DNA of 64,000 nt, taken from Clostridiales bacterium. GTDB taxonomy: Bacteria; Bacillota; Clostridia; Christensenellales; Borkfalkiaceae. The notes under the pieces were generated by a model. That model searched no databases and was not told the origin of the DNA. It saw only the letters and a program-made list of their open reading frames with translations. Position numbers and translations under genes: made by a program. The number at the start of each line of letters is the position of its first letter. Positions within the stretch are counted from its first letter, which is position 1. Where the stretch lies: assembly GCA_015055965.1 (NCBI GenBank), contig SVHG01000011.1, positions 9,104 through 73,103 of the forward strand, given 5' to 3'. Shown here in pieces: positions 26,461 to 35,869 of the stretch.

Positions 26461-29400
26461 TTAGTCTTTTTTAGCAAGCGTTTTATACTTAGCCAATCTT
26501 GCGTTGTTTTCTTCTTCAGCCTTTTCAAATAATTCGGCAGCTAATTCGGGTTGAGCCTTCTTTAAGCTGGTGTATCTGGTTTCGCCCATTAAGAATTCTT
26601 GATAGCTTGCAGTAGGATCTTTACTATCTAAAGTGAAGGGGTTACCTTCGGTGATAGCAGGATTGTATCTGTAAAGATGCCAGTAACCGGCGTCAACAGC
26701 CTTCTTTTCTTCAAGTTGAGAATTGCTCATATTGATACCGTGGTTGATACAGGGAGCGTAACAGATTAATAAAGAAGGTCCGTCGTAGCTTTCAGCTTCA
26801 ACAACAGCGTTTAAGAATTGTTGCTTGTTAGCACCCATAGAGCATTGTGCAACGTAAACGTAGCCGTAGCTCATAGCCATCATACCAAGGTCTTTCTTCT
26901 TAACTCTCTTACCGCCGGCAGCGAACTTAGCAACAGAGCCGGTGGGGGTAGACTTAGAAGCTTGACCGCCGGTGTTAGAGTAAACTTCGGTATCTAATAC
27001 TAAAACGTTTACGTCAACGTTCATAGCAAGAACGTGGTCTAAACCGCCGTAACCGATATCGTATGCCCAACCGTCACCACCGATAATCCAAATAGATTTC
27101 TTAATTAAGCAGTCGCTTTGAGCCTTGATTTCTTTAAGGATAACCTTAATTTCGCCACGGGTATTCTTAATAGCAGCAGGAAGCTCGCTGATAATAACCT
27201 TAGCGATTTCTTTACTCTTTTCTGCGCTGTTTCTATTTTCTAACCATTCAATAAGAGCTTTCTTAATCTTACCCTTAGCACCGTTAGCAATAGCAAGCTC
27301 TACGGTAGCAGCAAGCTTATCACGTCTTTGAGCGTAAGCAAGGTAGTAGCCGTAACCGTGTTCAGCGTTATCTTCGAATAATGAGTTAGCCCAAGCAGGT
27401 CCTTTGCCTTCAGCGTTCTTGGTGTAAGGACAGGTAGGAGCGCTACCGCCGTAAATAGAAGAACAACCGGTTGCGTTAGAAATAAGCATTCTATCGCCGA
27501 ATAATTGGGTAATAACCTTAATGTAAGGAGTTTCGCCACAGCCTGCGCATGCGCCGGAGAATTCAAATAGGGGTTTAGCAAATTGGCTACCCTTAACAGA
27601 GGTCTTCTTAAATGCAGAGGTGTCTACTTCGGGAAGTGATTCGCTGTAATCGTAGTTGGGAACTTCTTTAGCAGCAACCTTTTCAAAGGGAACCATAGTG
27701 ATTGCCTTTTCCTTTGCGGGACATACGTTAGCGCAAACACCGCAACCCATACAGTCTAGGGGAGAAACTTGCATTCTGTATTCAAATCCCTTAAGGCCCA
27801 TAGCTAGCTTAGTGGTGTAACCTTCAGGCTTTTCTGCGCCAACAGCGTTAAGAGCAGGTCTTAAACAAGCGTGGGGACATACGAAAGCACATTGGTTACA
27901 TTGAATACATTTTTCAGCATCCCAAACGGGTAACTTAATAGCAACACCGCGTTTTTCATATTGGGTAGTTCCGGTGGGAACTGAACCGTCTGCATTGAAA
28001 GCAGAAGAGGGAAGCTGATCGCCTTCTAAAGCAAGAATGGGGTGAACGATATTCTTGAAGTATTCAGTTCCGCCGATTTCAAGTGCGGGAGCGCCTTCTT
28101 CGGTGGTAGCCCAGTCAGCAGGAATAGCGATTTCTACTAATTCAGAAGAAGCTTTGTCGATAGCAGCGTAGTTCATGTTAACAACTGCGTCGCCCTTCTT
28201 GCCGTAGCTCTTCTTAACTGCAGCCTTCATATATTCTTCAGCATCAGCGTAAGGCATAATGTCTTGGTTAATGAAGAAGAAAGCAGCCTGCATGATTGCG
28301 TTGGTTCTTCCGCCAAGGCCGATTTCGCCGGCAATCTTAATAGCGTCAATATTATATAATTTAGCTTGCTTTTTAGCAAGTAAACGCTTCATAGAAGCGG
28401 GTAAGTGCTTGTTAAGCTCTTCAATGGTATTCCAAGAAGAGTTGAGTAGGAATTTACCGCCAACCTTTAAGTCCTTAACCATATCGTAACGAAGAACGTA
28501 AGAGGGGTTGTGGCAAGCAATAAAGTCAGCAGCGTCAATTAGGTAGGTTGACTGAATGGGAGTCTTACCAAATCTTAAGTGAGAAACGGTAATACCGCCT
28601 GACTTCTTAGAATCGTAGAAGAAGTAACCTTGAGCGTACATGTCGGTATGGTCACCGATAATCTTAATAGAGTTCTTGTTAGCGCCAACGGTACCGTCTG
28701 AGCCTAAGCCGTAGAACTTACAGCTGATAGTTCCTTCGGGAGCAGCGTCGTACTTTTCGCTGAAATCTAATGAAGTATTGGTGATATCGTCATAAATACC
28801 AACGGTGAAGTGATTCTTGGGTTTATCCTGTTCAAGATTCTTGTAAACAGAAAGAACCATAGAGGGGTTAAATTCCTTAGAACCTAAACCGTATCTACCG
28901 CCAACAACGGTAATTCTCTTCTTAGCTTCTGCTAAAGCGGTGCAAACGTCAAGATATAAGGGTTCGCCAAGGCTACCGGGTTCTTTAGTTCTATCTAAAA
29001 CGGCAATCTTCTTAGTGGTTTTGGGAAGAGCCTTTAAGAATGCTTTTGCAAAGAAAGGTCTGTATAATCTAACCTTAATTAAGCCGTACTTGTGGCCTTC
29101 TGCGTTAAGCTTGTTAATGGTTTCTTCAACACATTCAGCGCCGCTACCCATAATAACGATAACGTTTTCTGCATCAGGTGCACCAACGTAGTCGAATAAA
29201 TGATAGCTTCTGCCGGTAAGCTTAGAAACCTTATCCATCATCTTTTGAACGATTTCAGGGGTAGCTTCATAGTAGCAGTTAGCAGTTTCCTTGTTTTGGA
29301 AATAGATATCTGCGTTTTGAGCAGTACCTTTTTGGATGGGGTGGTCGGGGTTAAGAGCGCGTTGTCTGAATTCTTCAATATCACTCATATCAACGAGCTT

Positions 29401-29970
29401 TTTCATTTCGTCATATTCAATAGCGTCAATCTTTTGAACTTCGTGGCTGGTTCTAAAACCGTCAAAGAAGTGTAAGAAGGGCACTTTGCACTTTAAGGTA
29501 GAAAGATGAGCAACTAAAGCAAGGTCCATAACTTCTTGAACGGAAGCTGAAGAAAGCATTGCAAAACCCGTTTGACGGCAAGCCATAACGTCTGAATGGT
29601 CACCGAAAATGTTTAATGCTTGACCGGCAACAGCTCTCGCGCTAACGTGGAATACGGTAGGAAGTAATTCACCCGCGATTTTATACATATTGGGAATCAT
29701 TAAAAGTAAGCCTTGGCTTGCGGTATAGGTAACCGTTAAAGCACCGGCAGAAAGTGAGCCGTGAACAGCGCCTGCTGCGCCACCTTCAGATTGAAGCTCT
29801 GCAAGTAATAGCTTTTGGCCAAACATGTTTTCTCTGCCGGCAGTAGCCCATTCGTCAGCTACTTCAGCCATGGGTGAAGAAGGGGTTATCGGGTAAATAG
29901 CTGCAACTTCACTAAACGCATACGCAACGTGGCTGGCAGCGGTATTACCGTCAATGGTCATTTTTTTCAT
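26461..29970 (-). CDS. nifJ: Pyruvate:ferredoxin (flavodoxin) oxidoreductase, single chain
   Basis: 1169 residues, the standard length of the homodimeric enzyme. Domains follow in the usual order: an N-terminal domain with YPITPSSPMAEVADEW, the gamma-type domain, a ferredoxin-like domain with two 4Fe-4S motifs (CIQCNQCAFVC and CMGCGVCANVC), then the thiamine pyrophosphate domain with CAGCGETPY, NATGCSSIYGG and GGDGWAYDIGYGG. It oxidises pyruvate to acetyl-CoA and CO2, passing electrons to ferredoxin, the central reaction of an anaerobic fermenter; the small ferredoxin encoded at 58290 is a likely partner. The ATG is preceded by GGAGGTTTTTC and a near-consensus promoter. The gene is bracketed by copies of a 250-bp repeat. 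Confidence 0.97.
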   Translation of the reverse strand: MKKMTIDGNTAASHVAYAFSEVAAIYPITPSSPMAEVADEWATAGRENMFGQKLLLAELQSEGGAAGAVHGSLSAGALTVTYTASQGLLLMIPNMYKIAGELLPTVFHVSARAVAGQALNIFGDHSDVMACRQTGFAMLSSASVQEVMDLALVAHLSTLKCKVPFLHFFDGFRTSHEVQKIDAIEYDEMKKLVDMSDIEEFRQRALNPDHPIQKGTAQNADIYFQNKETANCYYEATPEIVQKMMDKVSKLTGRSYHLFDYVGAPDAENVIVIMGSGAECVEETINKLNAEGHKYGLIKVRLYRPFFAKAFLKALPKTTKKIAVLDRTKEPGSLGEPLYLDVCTALAEAKKRITVVGGRYGLGSKEFNPSMVLSVYKNLEQDKPKNHFTVGIYDDITNTSLDFSEKYDAAPEGTISCKFYGLGSDGTVGANKNSIKIIGDHTDMYAQGYFFYDSKKSGGITVSHLRFGKTPIQSTYLIDAADFIACHNPSYVLRYDMVKDLKVGGKFLLNSSWNTIEELNKHLPASMKRLLAKKQAKLYNIDAIKIAGEIGLGGRTNAIMQAAFFFINQDIMPYADAEEYMKAAVKKSYGKKGDAVVNMNYAAIDKASSELVEIAIPADWATTEEGAPALEIGGTEYFKNIVHPILALEGDQLPSSAFNADGSVPTGTTQYEKRGVAIKLPVWDAEKCIQCNQCAFVCPHACLRPALNAVGAEKPEGYTTKLAMGLKGFEYRMQVSPLDCMGCGVCANVCPAKEKAITMVPFEKVAAKEVPNYDYSESLPEVDTSAFKKTSVKGSQFAKPLFEFSGACAGCGETPYIKVITQLFGDRMLISNATGCSSIYGGSAPTCPYTKNAEGKGPAWANSLFEDNAEHGYGYYLAYAQRRDKLAATVELAIANGAKGKIKKALIEWLENRNSAEKSKEIAKVIISELPAAIKNTRGEIKVILKEIKAQSDCLIKKSIWIIGGDGWAYDIGYGGLDHVLAMNVDVNVLVLDTEVYSNTGGQASKSTPTGSVAKFAAGGKRVKKKDLGMMAMSYGYVYVAQCSMGANKQQFLNAVVEAESYDGPSLLICYAPCINHGINMSNSQLEEKKAVDAGYWHLYRYNPAITEGNPFTLDSKDPTASYQEFLMGETRYTSLKKAQPELAAELFEKAEEENNARLAKYKTLAKKD

Positions 29971-30049
29971 TGAAAAACCTCCGTTTAATATTGAAAAATT
30001 AATTATTTTTAAGTCATTTGCGCGCTTTCTTTTTTAACGCACCTTTCAT

Positions 30050-30078
30050 ATTATATAACTTATTTAATTATAAGTCAA
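30050..30078 (-). promoter_or_regulatory. nifJ promoter
   Basis: On the minus strand TTGACT and TATAAT are exactly 17 bp apart, 80 bp or so before the nifJ start. This is the best sigma-A match in the window. Confidence 0.85.
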
Positions 30079-30443
30079 TAGATAGTAGCAAAATTTTAAA
30101 AATTTTTGCATTTTTATTTTGTTTTTATACGCCCATATTCATATTTTAACATTAAAATTGTGTATAACGGGGTTTTTAGTGGGTGCGTTTTATTAAGCAA
30201 CCGTTAAATATTTTATTAAAAAATAGGGTTTTTAGGGCTTTTTTTACCACTTTTTTATCAATTTTTTTGTTTTTATTAACACTTTTACTTATTGCAAAAT
30301 ATTACCTAATCCCTTTTGCAAGCAAAAATGCAGTAAAGGGGTAACACTTTACCCTTTTTGTTTTTTTTGGCTTTTTTTGCATTAGGGGTAGGGCTCTACG
30401 TTATGTTCTTTATTCGCAAACGCTATCATTACGTTAGTTCTTA
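30079..30443. other. AT-rich spacer upstream of the nifJ promoter
   Basis: No gene, repeat or structure was recognised between the nifJ promoter and the repeat cluster that begins near 30444. Confidence 0.5.
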
Positions 30444-30517
30444 GACTCTATCACTTCGCTTTGCTCGTTCCAGAGTGACAAATACCTGTCATTCTGGAGC
30501 GTAAGCGATAGAATCTC
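30444..30517. repeat. Inverted pair of GTCATTCTGGAG repeats
   Basis: A reverse-oriented unit (30444-30479) and a forward unit GTCATTCTGGAGCG...GATAGAATCTC (30488-30517) face each other across 8 bp and can form a long hairpin. Related units lie at 37638-37735, 41564 and 42309. Confidence 0.75.
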
Positions 30518-30519
30518 TT

Positions 30520-30726
30520 TTGCGTAAGCAATCACGCATTTATGCGTGTATGTAATTGTTTAAGTAGTAAACGTATGTAATCAGTCGCAGACTGTATGTC
30601 ATCACACCACGAGGTGTGTATATAATAAGAGCCATCCCTAAATTCGCTTGGGGCGAACATCATTTTGCGTGAAGCAAAACATCATTTGAGTCTTACTCAA
30701 TCATCATTTGCTTTAGCAATATCATT
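30520..30726. repeat. Mini-hairpin array 1
   Basis: A run of about nine short hairpins with different stems. The first group is separated by TATGTAAT-type spacers: CACGCATttATGCGTG, GTTTAagtagTAAAC, CAGTCgcaGACTG, CACACCacgaGGTGTG. After AAGAGCCATCCC the second group uses CATCATT-type spacers: TTCGCttggGGCGAA, TTGCgtgaaGCAA, GAGTcttACTC, GCtttaGC. Spacers are conserved while stems vary. It has no ORF. Confidence 0.85.
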
Positions 30727-30768
30727 ACGTTAGTTGATAGGCTCTATCACCTCGCTTCGCTGAAATTT

Positions 30769-31020
30769 TGCCTTCTCCTGCGGGAGAAGGTGTCACGAGT
30801 TTTCGAGTGACGGATGAGGAGTTGTATATAATTAGTGCTTTAATTTTTATTTATATTTTTTACCAAAACACCTCATCCACCACTAACGTGGTCCCCCTTC
30901 CCCCACTGGGGAAGGCTCTTTTACAACACCTGTAAACCTCTACCAAGCCACGCGACTATCGCGTGGTTTTTCTATATATCAAAAAAAGGGCTATAGCGCG
31001 ATTAACTCACGTTATAGCCC
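30769..31020 (+). repeat. 250-bp repeat element, copy B (upstream of nifJ)
   Basis: Same orientation as copy A (25842) and nearly identical to it, including the CCACGCGactatCGCGTGG hairpin and the terminal palindrome (GGGCTATAG...TTATAGCCC). The two copies thus form direct repeats on either side of nifJ. Confidence 0.85.
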
Positions 31021-31070
31021 GTTTTATTGTTTTATAATATAAACAAAATTAACCTTATTATTAAATATAA

Positions 31071-34000
31071 TTATCTAACTAAAATCTTGTTAATAGTTAA
31101 ATCAATAGTTAAGCCTTCTTGCCAGCTGATAAGCCCGAAGCCACCGTTTTGATGTACGGTGTAGCTCTTGCCAACTGAAGAGCCGTCTAAAGCAACGCTA
31201 ACTGATGAGCCGTTAGCTGCAACGGTAATAAAATCACCTTCAACGGTTACTTCAAAGGTAGTGCCTAAAACCTGACCGTTAAATACCCAACCGCCAATGT
31301 AATCGCAAATTAGCGCCGTGCCATCTGTATTATAGCAGTTTTGTAAGTAGAAAATTTGAACGTACTGTTGGGTTGCATTAGAAACGAAGTTTACTAAGTA
31401 ACCGTCTATACCGTTACCGGTAGCGTTCTTTTTGCATCTTACAAAGTAACCTGCAACGGAAACGTTGCCGTTTGCGTTAGAAGGAGTTACGGTTAGGGTA
31501 GAGTTAGCGCATTCAAGAGCGGTATAAAGCTTAAAGCCGAATTCCTTACCGCTAAATAATCCGTTATTTCCACCGGTGATGTTAGCAGGATTAAATGAGT
31601 GAATGCTTTCGCTTCCCTTTAAAGCGGTAACGATTTCTTGGGTTTTATCGATTGCTTGAACAGGTTCTTTAGTAATTTTACCGCTAACGTTATCTATAGT
31701 AAGAGTGCATTTTGCATTATTACCGCTATCCCAAGCAAGAATACCAATACCGCCTTCTGCCCAAGGAGTAAACGCGCCCTTATTTGTTAAATCAACGCTA
31801 CAGCCGTAAGAATCACTACCTTTTGTTCTAAAGTCAGCTTCTGTGTAAATATAGCACATATTGCCTTCGATAACCGCTCTAAATAGAGTGTTTTCTACTT
31901 CGCCGGGGAATACCCAACCGCCGATATAGGTCATGTTCTTAAACATGGTTGCGCTACCGAATGAATCGTTGAAGTACCAAACTTGAATGTAGTTGGGCTC
32001 GGTTACGATATTAATCATATAACCTTCAATACCTAAGCCGGCAAGCTGTTTAGCTCTAAATAGAATACCGGTTGTGCCAACCTCGTTAACTAAATCGCTT
32101 AAGCAGAAGGTGAAGCTCATATCGCTGTAATAGGTGTTATCAACGACTCTGTGACCGTCGTGTTCAACGTTATAAACGCCGTTAACGCTTGAATCAAGCG
32201 CGTTTTTGAAGGTTGCAGTTTCCCAAACTACGCATCCGTTGTTGCCAACCATATCTGCGTAAACGTATTCTGTATTTCTCTTAATAGCCTTTAGGCTAGT
32301 AATATATGAAGATAAATCTAATTCTTCAACGGCTTCTAAGCTTTCGCAAGCTTCAATTAAAGCCATAGCAGCTTCGTAGTGGGGTTTAGCAGTATCCCAT
32401 TCAGCGCTTCTGTAAGAAGCTTCTCTGTAATCGTAAAGCTCAATTGCCTTTAACGCTTTAGCCTTTGCTAATAATTCCTGTAAAAGCTCGTCGCTCATTT
32501 CGGGCTGACCAACGCCGTCTAACGCATTCTTAATTGCGGGAACGATCTTTTGAACGTAACCGTTAGCGGTGGGGTGTAATCCGTCGGTAAACCAGTAAGA
32601 GTCCGCATCAACACCGTTATCGCAGAACGCGTATTCTACCTCTGCGTAAGACATCCAAGTATATTGAGCAACTAAATCTCTCATTAATTCGTTGGTTGCA
32701 GAAATACTTGCTTTAATATTAGCTCTTGCAGGGCAGTGGTTTACAGAAAGTAGTACTACCTCTAATTCGGGCTTAGCTTCCTTCATGTAAAGTAAAGCTT
32801 CTTCTATGCTTGCAACTACTGCAGCAGGTGAAGTACCGCCGGTTAGGTCGTTAATACCGATCATGTAAATTGCCTTTGATGCGTCGTATGCTACTAACGC
32901 CTTTTTGAATTTTGCCCAATGTGATGCTACTGATCCACCAATACCGATATTTAAGTAAGTACCAAATTCGTAATCTTCAGCAAGCTGAGCTAAATCGTTT
33001 TTGTAGTTAGACCATAATTCAAAGTAAGAGTGGCCGAATAGTAAGGTGTCTACCTTGGTTACGCTGGGTTCTGCGCTTACTGCGTATCCGGCAAACTGGC
33101 TACCGGCTGATTCTGCGTAAAGACCAACGCCCGTGCCTGCTAATTCAACGTCTACTACTGCGTATAGGGTGTTCCAGAAATAGCAGTATGCAACGCCCTC
33201 TTCAATAACTACTCTAAAGTCGTAACCTCTACCGCTGTTGTAGCCAGCTGATAGGTAGTTAGAATATACGTTTGAAGCAACGCCGTTAACAACCATGTCA
33301 AGCTCTACCTTTTGCGCGTCCTTTCTGGAAACGAAGCGGTAATAGCTTTCGGTAGTTCCGTCGTTAGAATAACCGAATACAAGACCTGCTCTCTTAGTAG
33401 CAACGCCCTTGATGTTAGCGGTTAAAGTACCTTCTTCCATAGAAGCGTCCTTCATTAAAGCAAGAGTGTTATTGTCGGCAGAGCGAGCTGCGCCGCTAGT
33501 ACCTAACATCTTACCGCTTACAACCGTTAAATCTTCAGGGTATATTTCTGTAATTTCCCCGCTGGACTGACATTTAATATTGCTAAATGAAACGCCGCTA
33601 CCGCCGGCTCTTAAGCCGTAACCCGTGCCGGTTAGGGGGAAGCTGTCTGCGTAAGTAATTAAACAATTTCCGTCAACGTAACCGTAAATGGTGGTTGCGT
33701 CCTTTTCTATCTTAAGGGTGTATGATTTATTAGTTGTATATCCGGGGATATCTACAAGCTGGCAGTTTGCCCAAGTTCCGTTATCAACCTTACCTAAGAA
33801 TGCGTATCCGTCCTTAGAAACGAAGAAGAAGTAGTAAGAAACGTCTGCTTCCCAGTATGCGTGGGTATCGTTAGCAGTTAAGCTAAAGATTAAGCCGTTA
33901 TCTGCCGCGCCGCCAATCTTCATAGTTGCTTCTAAAGTGCCGTAAATAAATTCGCCGTCTATCTTTTCTGCAATTGCGTTACCCGTTAAAGAGGTAAGCA

Positions 34001-34934
34001 TATCGCCCTTTTGTTCGTATTCACCGCTTGCAATAACGTATCCTTCAACAGCAACGCTAGCGCCTTTAATTTCGCTTGAAATTTCTATTCCGCTAAACTG
34101 AATACCCGCTTTACCTGCTCTTACGCCGTAAACAGTTCCGTCAACGTGGTTAGAATCCTTATATGAAACGTAAAGCTCGCCGTTAACGTAACATCTAATA
34201 ACGTCGTATCCGCTATTGCTCTTATCTCTTGCAACCTCTAAGGTGTAAATACCTCTTGCATTGTAACCGGGAATGGGGGTTTCACCGCAAACGGTCCAGG
34301 TTTGGTTGCTTACCTTTCCTAGGTATGCAGTACCTGCGTTAGAAATGAAGAAGAAGAAATAGTGAACGCCTTCGTGTTCCCAATATGCGTTTAGAGCTTT
34401 TTCATTCTTTAAACCGAATACGATACCGTTATCGCCACCTGTGCCTGCTAGGCTTACGGTTGCCTTTAAAGTACCTTGAACGAACTCGTCTTCGGTATTA
34501 ATAGCTAGAGTGTTTGCCATACCGCTTATTAAAGTTCCTTCGTTTTCGGTAATAGAACCGTATACGGCCTTGTACTGATAATCGGGTACTATAACGGGAG
34601 GTTCTTCTCCGCCCGTGCTAGAGCTATCCTCGCTTGAAGAATCCTCAATAGAACTGTCTTCGCTTGATGAGCTATCTTCGCTTGATGAAGAGCTGTCTTC
34701 TGAAGAAGCGCTACTAGAAGAGTCCTCTAAAGAGCTATCTTCACTTGATGAATTCTCTGAAGAAATTGATTCCTCTACTGAAATAGATGAACTGTTTTCA
34801 CTTTCGCTTGTGCTTACTTGGGGAGCGCCGTCACCGCCGGGAACGGCCTGACATGCTATAACCATAGTCATGCTAAACAAGCAAAGTGCAATAACGGTTA
34901 ATAAAACCGCTACTTTTTTGAAAAAGGTTTGCAT
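31071..34934 (-). CDS. Giant secreted SGNH/GDSL hydrolase lipoprotein with concanavalin-like modules
   Basis: 1287 residues. The signal peptide ends in a lipobox (TMVIAC), followed by a serine/glutamate/aspartate-rich linker of about 90 residues (SSSEDSSSSEDSSIEDSS), a typical cell-wall spacer. Three similar beta-rich modules follow (about 110-290, 295-455, 465-615), each with a GLVFG/GLIFSL strand and a GxGxYGLRAG-type loop, resembling LamG/glycan-binding folds. The SGNH esterase domain covers about 625-800: GHSY near 634 replaces GDS, then NIGIGGS, YMIGINDL and DGLHP with the catalytic His. After a helical segment come two more beta modules to the C-terminus. It probably deacetylates or de-esterifies polysaccharide outside the cell. 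A strong promoter precedes it; monocistronic. Confidence 0.88.
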   Translation of the reverse strand: MQTFFKKVAVLLTVIALCLFSMTMVIACQAVPGGDGAPQVSTSESENSSSISVEESISSENSSSEDSSLEDSSSSASSEDSSSSSEDSSSSEDSSIEDSSSEDSSSTGGEEPPVIVPDYQYKAVYGSITENEGTLISGMANTLAINTEDEFVQGTLKATVSLAGTGGDNGIVFGLKNEKALNAYWEHEGVHYFFFFISNAGTAYLGKVSNQTWTVCGETPIPGYNARGIYTLEVARDKSNSGYDVIRCYVNGELYVSYKDSNHVDGTVYGVRAGKAGIQFSGIEISSEIKGASVAVEGYVIASGEYEQKGDMLTSLTGNAIAEKIDGEFIYGTLEATMKIGGAADNGLIFSLTANDTHAYWEADVSYYFFFVSKDGYAFLGKVDNGTWANCQLVDIPGYTTNKSYTLKIEKDATTIYGYVDGNCLITYADSFPLTGTGYGLRAGGSGVSFSNIKCQSSGEITEIYPEDLTVVSGKMLGTSGAARSADNNTLALMKDASMEEGTLTANIKGVATKRAGLVFGYSNDGTTESYYRFVSRKDAQKVELDMVVNGVASNVYSNYLSAGYNSGRGYDFRVVIEEGVAYCYFWNTLYAVVDVELAGTGVGLYAESAGSQFAGYAVSAEPSVTKVDTLLFGHSYFELWSNYKNDLAQLAEDYEFGTYLNIGIGGSVASHWAKFKKALVAYDASKAIYMIGINDLTGGTSPAAVVASIEEALLYMKEAKPELEVVLLSVNHCPARANIKASISATNELMRDLVAQYTWMSYAEVEYAFCDNGVDADSYWFTDGLHPTANGYVQKIVPAIKNALDGVGQPEMSDELLQELLAKAKALKAIELYDYREASYRSAEWDTAKPHYEAAMALIEACESLEAVEELDLSSYITSLKAIKRNTEYVYADMVGNNGCVVWETATFKNALDSSVNGVYNVEHDGHRVVDNTYYSDMSFTFCLSDLVNEVGTTGILFRAKQLAGLGIEGYMINIVTEPNYIQVWYFNDSFGSATMFKNMTYIGGWVFPGEVENTLFRAVIEGNMCYIYTEADFRTKGSDSYGCSVDLTNKGAFTPWAEGGIGILAWDSGNNAKCTLTIDNVSGKITKEPVQAIDKTQEIVTALKGSESIHSFNPANITGGNNGLFSGKEFGFKLYTALECANSTLTVTPSNANGNVSVAGYFVRCKKNATGNGIDGYLVNFVSNATQQYVQIFYLQNCYNTDGTALICDYIGGWVFNGQVLGTTFEVTVEGDFITVAANGSSVSVALDGSSVGKSYTVHQNGGFGLISWQEGLTIDLTINKILVR

Positions 34935-34967
34935 TTTTTCCTCCTATATAATATAAGTTACAAGGCT

Positions 34968-34996
34968 ATTATAACACTTTTCTATACTTATTGCAA
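34968..34996 (-). promoter_or_regulatory. Promoter of the SGNH hydrolase gene
   Basis: On the minus strand TTGCAA and TATAAT are 17 bp apart. An AGGAGGAAAAA ribosome site stands before the ATG. Confidence 0.82.
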
Positions 34997-35070
34997 CCCT
35001 ATTTTAAAAATTTAATATTTTTAATTTGCTTTTTTACGTAATCTATAAACGTTAGTTTTATAAATAAAAA

Positions 35071-35108
35071 AGAGCGTTCTCGTTTTACCAAGTATCGCTC
35101 TTTTTTTT
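35071..35108. terminator. Hairpin between SGNH gene and rsmG
   Basis: AGAGCG pairs with CGCTCT across 19 nt, with A-run and T-run on either side, so it may act in both directions. Confidence 0.55.
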
Positions 35109-35124
35109 ATGGTTTATTTTATGC

Positions 35125-35159
35125 AAAAGTGCCGTTAATCGCGTTATAATGGCACTTTT
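35125..35159 (-). terminator. rsmG terminator overlapping the stop codon, built on the dispersed motif
   Basis: AAAAGTGCC pairs with GGCACTTTT around GTTAATCGCGTTATAAT, a copy of the dispersed motif. One arm and part of the loop lie inside the rsmG reading frame, which ends at 35144. Confidence 0.65.
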
Positions 35160-35833
35160 ATTATTTTTTTATACTCTCTTGGGTATTTTTCAGGCGTGTT
35201 TTTTACCTTTTTAATTATTATTATAACTCTTTCGCTTTCAGGGGCTGAATGCAAGGTATATTCAAAAACGTCAACAATCTTTCCACCTAAAAGCTCAATA
35301 GCGCGCTTGCCTTCTTTAAACTCGCTTTCAGATTTTTGTTTGTAAAACACCGCCGTTCCGCCAACCTTTAAAAAGGGTAAGCACAGCTCGCACAGAACGT
35401 TAAGGGAAGCCACCGCTCTTGCCGTAACTATATCAAAGCTTTCGCGGGCGCTAGTGTTAGCATACTCTTCCGCTCTTGCGTTAACAACCTCTATCTTGTC
35501 TAAGTCAAACTCGTTTTTTACTTCCTTTAAAAAAGCGCATTTTTTTCCGGTTGCTTCTAACAAGGTAAAATCAAGGTTAGGGTTGTTTAGCTTTAGCGGT
35601 AACGAGGGAAATCCACCGCCAGAGCCTACTTCAAGTATTTTTTGCCCTTCGCTAAAAAATTTAGCTCCCTTTAAGCTATCTGCAAAGTGCTTTTCAAAAA
35701 CCTCTTCTTTTTCGCGTATGGCGGTTAGGTTAAACTGCTTATTCTTTTCAAGAAGAATATCACAAAATTTTTCTAACCTAGAAAAGCTTTCTTCACTTAT
35801 CTCTATTAAGTTGTTAAGCAAAATCTCTTTCAT
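35144..35833 (-). CDS. rsmG: 16S rRNA (guanine-527-N7)-methyltransferase
   Basis: 229 residues, the family length. The S-adenosylmethionine loop reads LEVGSGGGFPSLPLKL, followed by the LLEATGKKCAFL segment and AREEY/TARAVASL elements typical of RsmG. It methylates N7 of G527 of 16S rRNA in the 530 loop. In Bacillus it lies near the origin with mnmG and soj/spo0J; here it flanks the probable origin directly, divergent from dnaN. Its promoter TTGCAT-17-TATAAT lies within 40 bp of the start. The C-terminus runs into a terminator hairpin. Confidence 0.95.
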   Translation of the reverse strand: MKEILLNNLIEISEESFSRLEKFCDILLEKNKQFNLTAIREKEEVFEKHFADSLKGAKFFSEGQKILEVGSGGGFPSLPLKLNNPNLDFTLLEATGKKCAFLKEVKNEFDLDKIEVVNARAEEYANTSARESFDIVTARAVASLNVLCELCLPFLKVGGTAVFYKQKSESEFKEGKRAIELLGGKIVDVFEYTLHSAPESERVIIIIKKVKNTPEKYPREYKKIIKVPL

Positions 35834-35840
35834 GCTTTAA

Positions 35841-35869
35841 ATTATAACATATAGCAAAAATCAATGCAA
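35841..35869 (-). promoter_or_regulatory. rsmG promoter
   Basis: On the minus strand TTGCAT and TATAAT are separated by 17 bp, just upstream of the rsmG start. Confidence 0.75.

Noticed and set aside
30520-30726. Possible CRISPR array at the hairpin array (constant words with variable inserts)
   Set aside because: The constant words are only about 8 bp and the variable parts are themselves palindromes of 8-18 bp, unlike spacers.
25842-31020. Composite transposon around nifJ
   Set aside because: The flanking repeats lack any transposase gene and no target-site duplication was evident, so only a repeat is claimed.
34615-34851. Plus-strand ORF rich in Leu, Ser and Glu
   Set aside because: It is the antisense of the serine-rich linker of the SGNH hydrolase; low complexity opens both strands.
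35454-35840. 128-codon plus-strand ORF across rsmG
   Set aside because: It is antisense to conserved rsmG sequence with no ribosome site.
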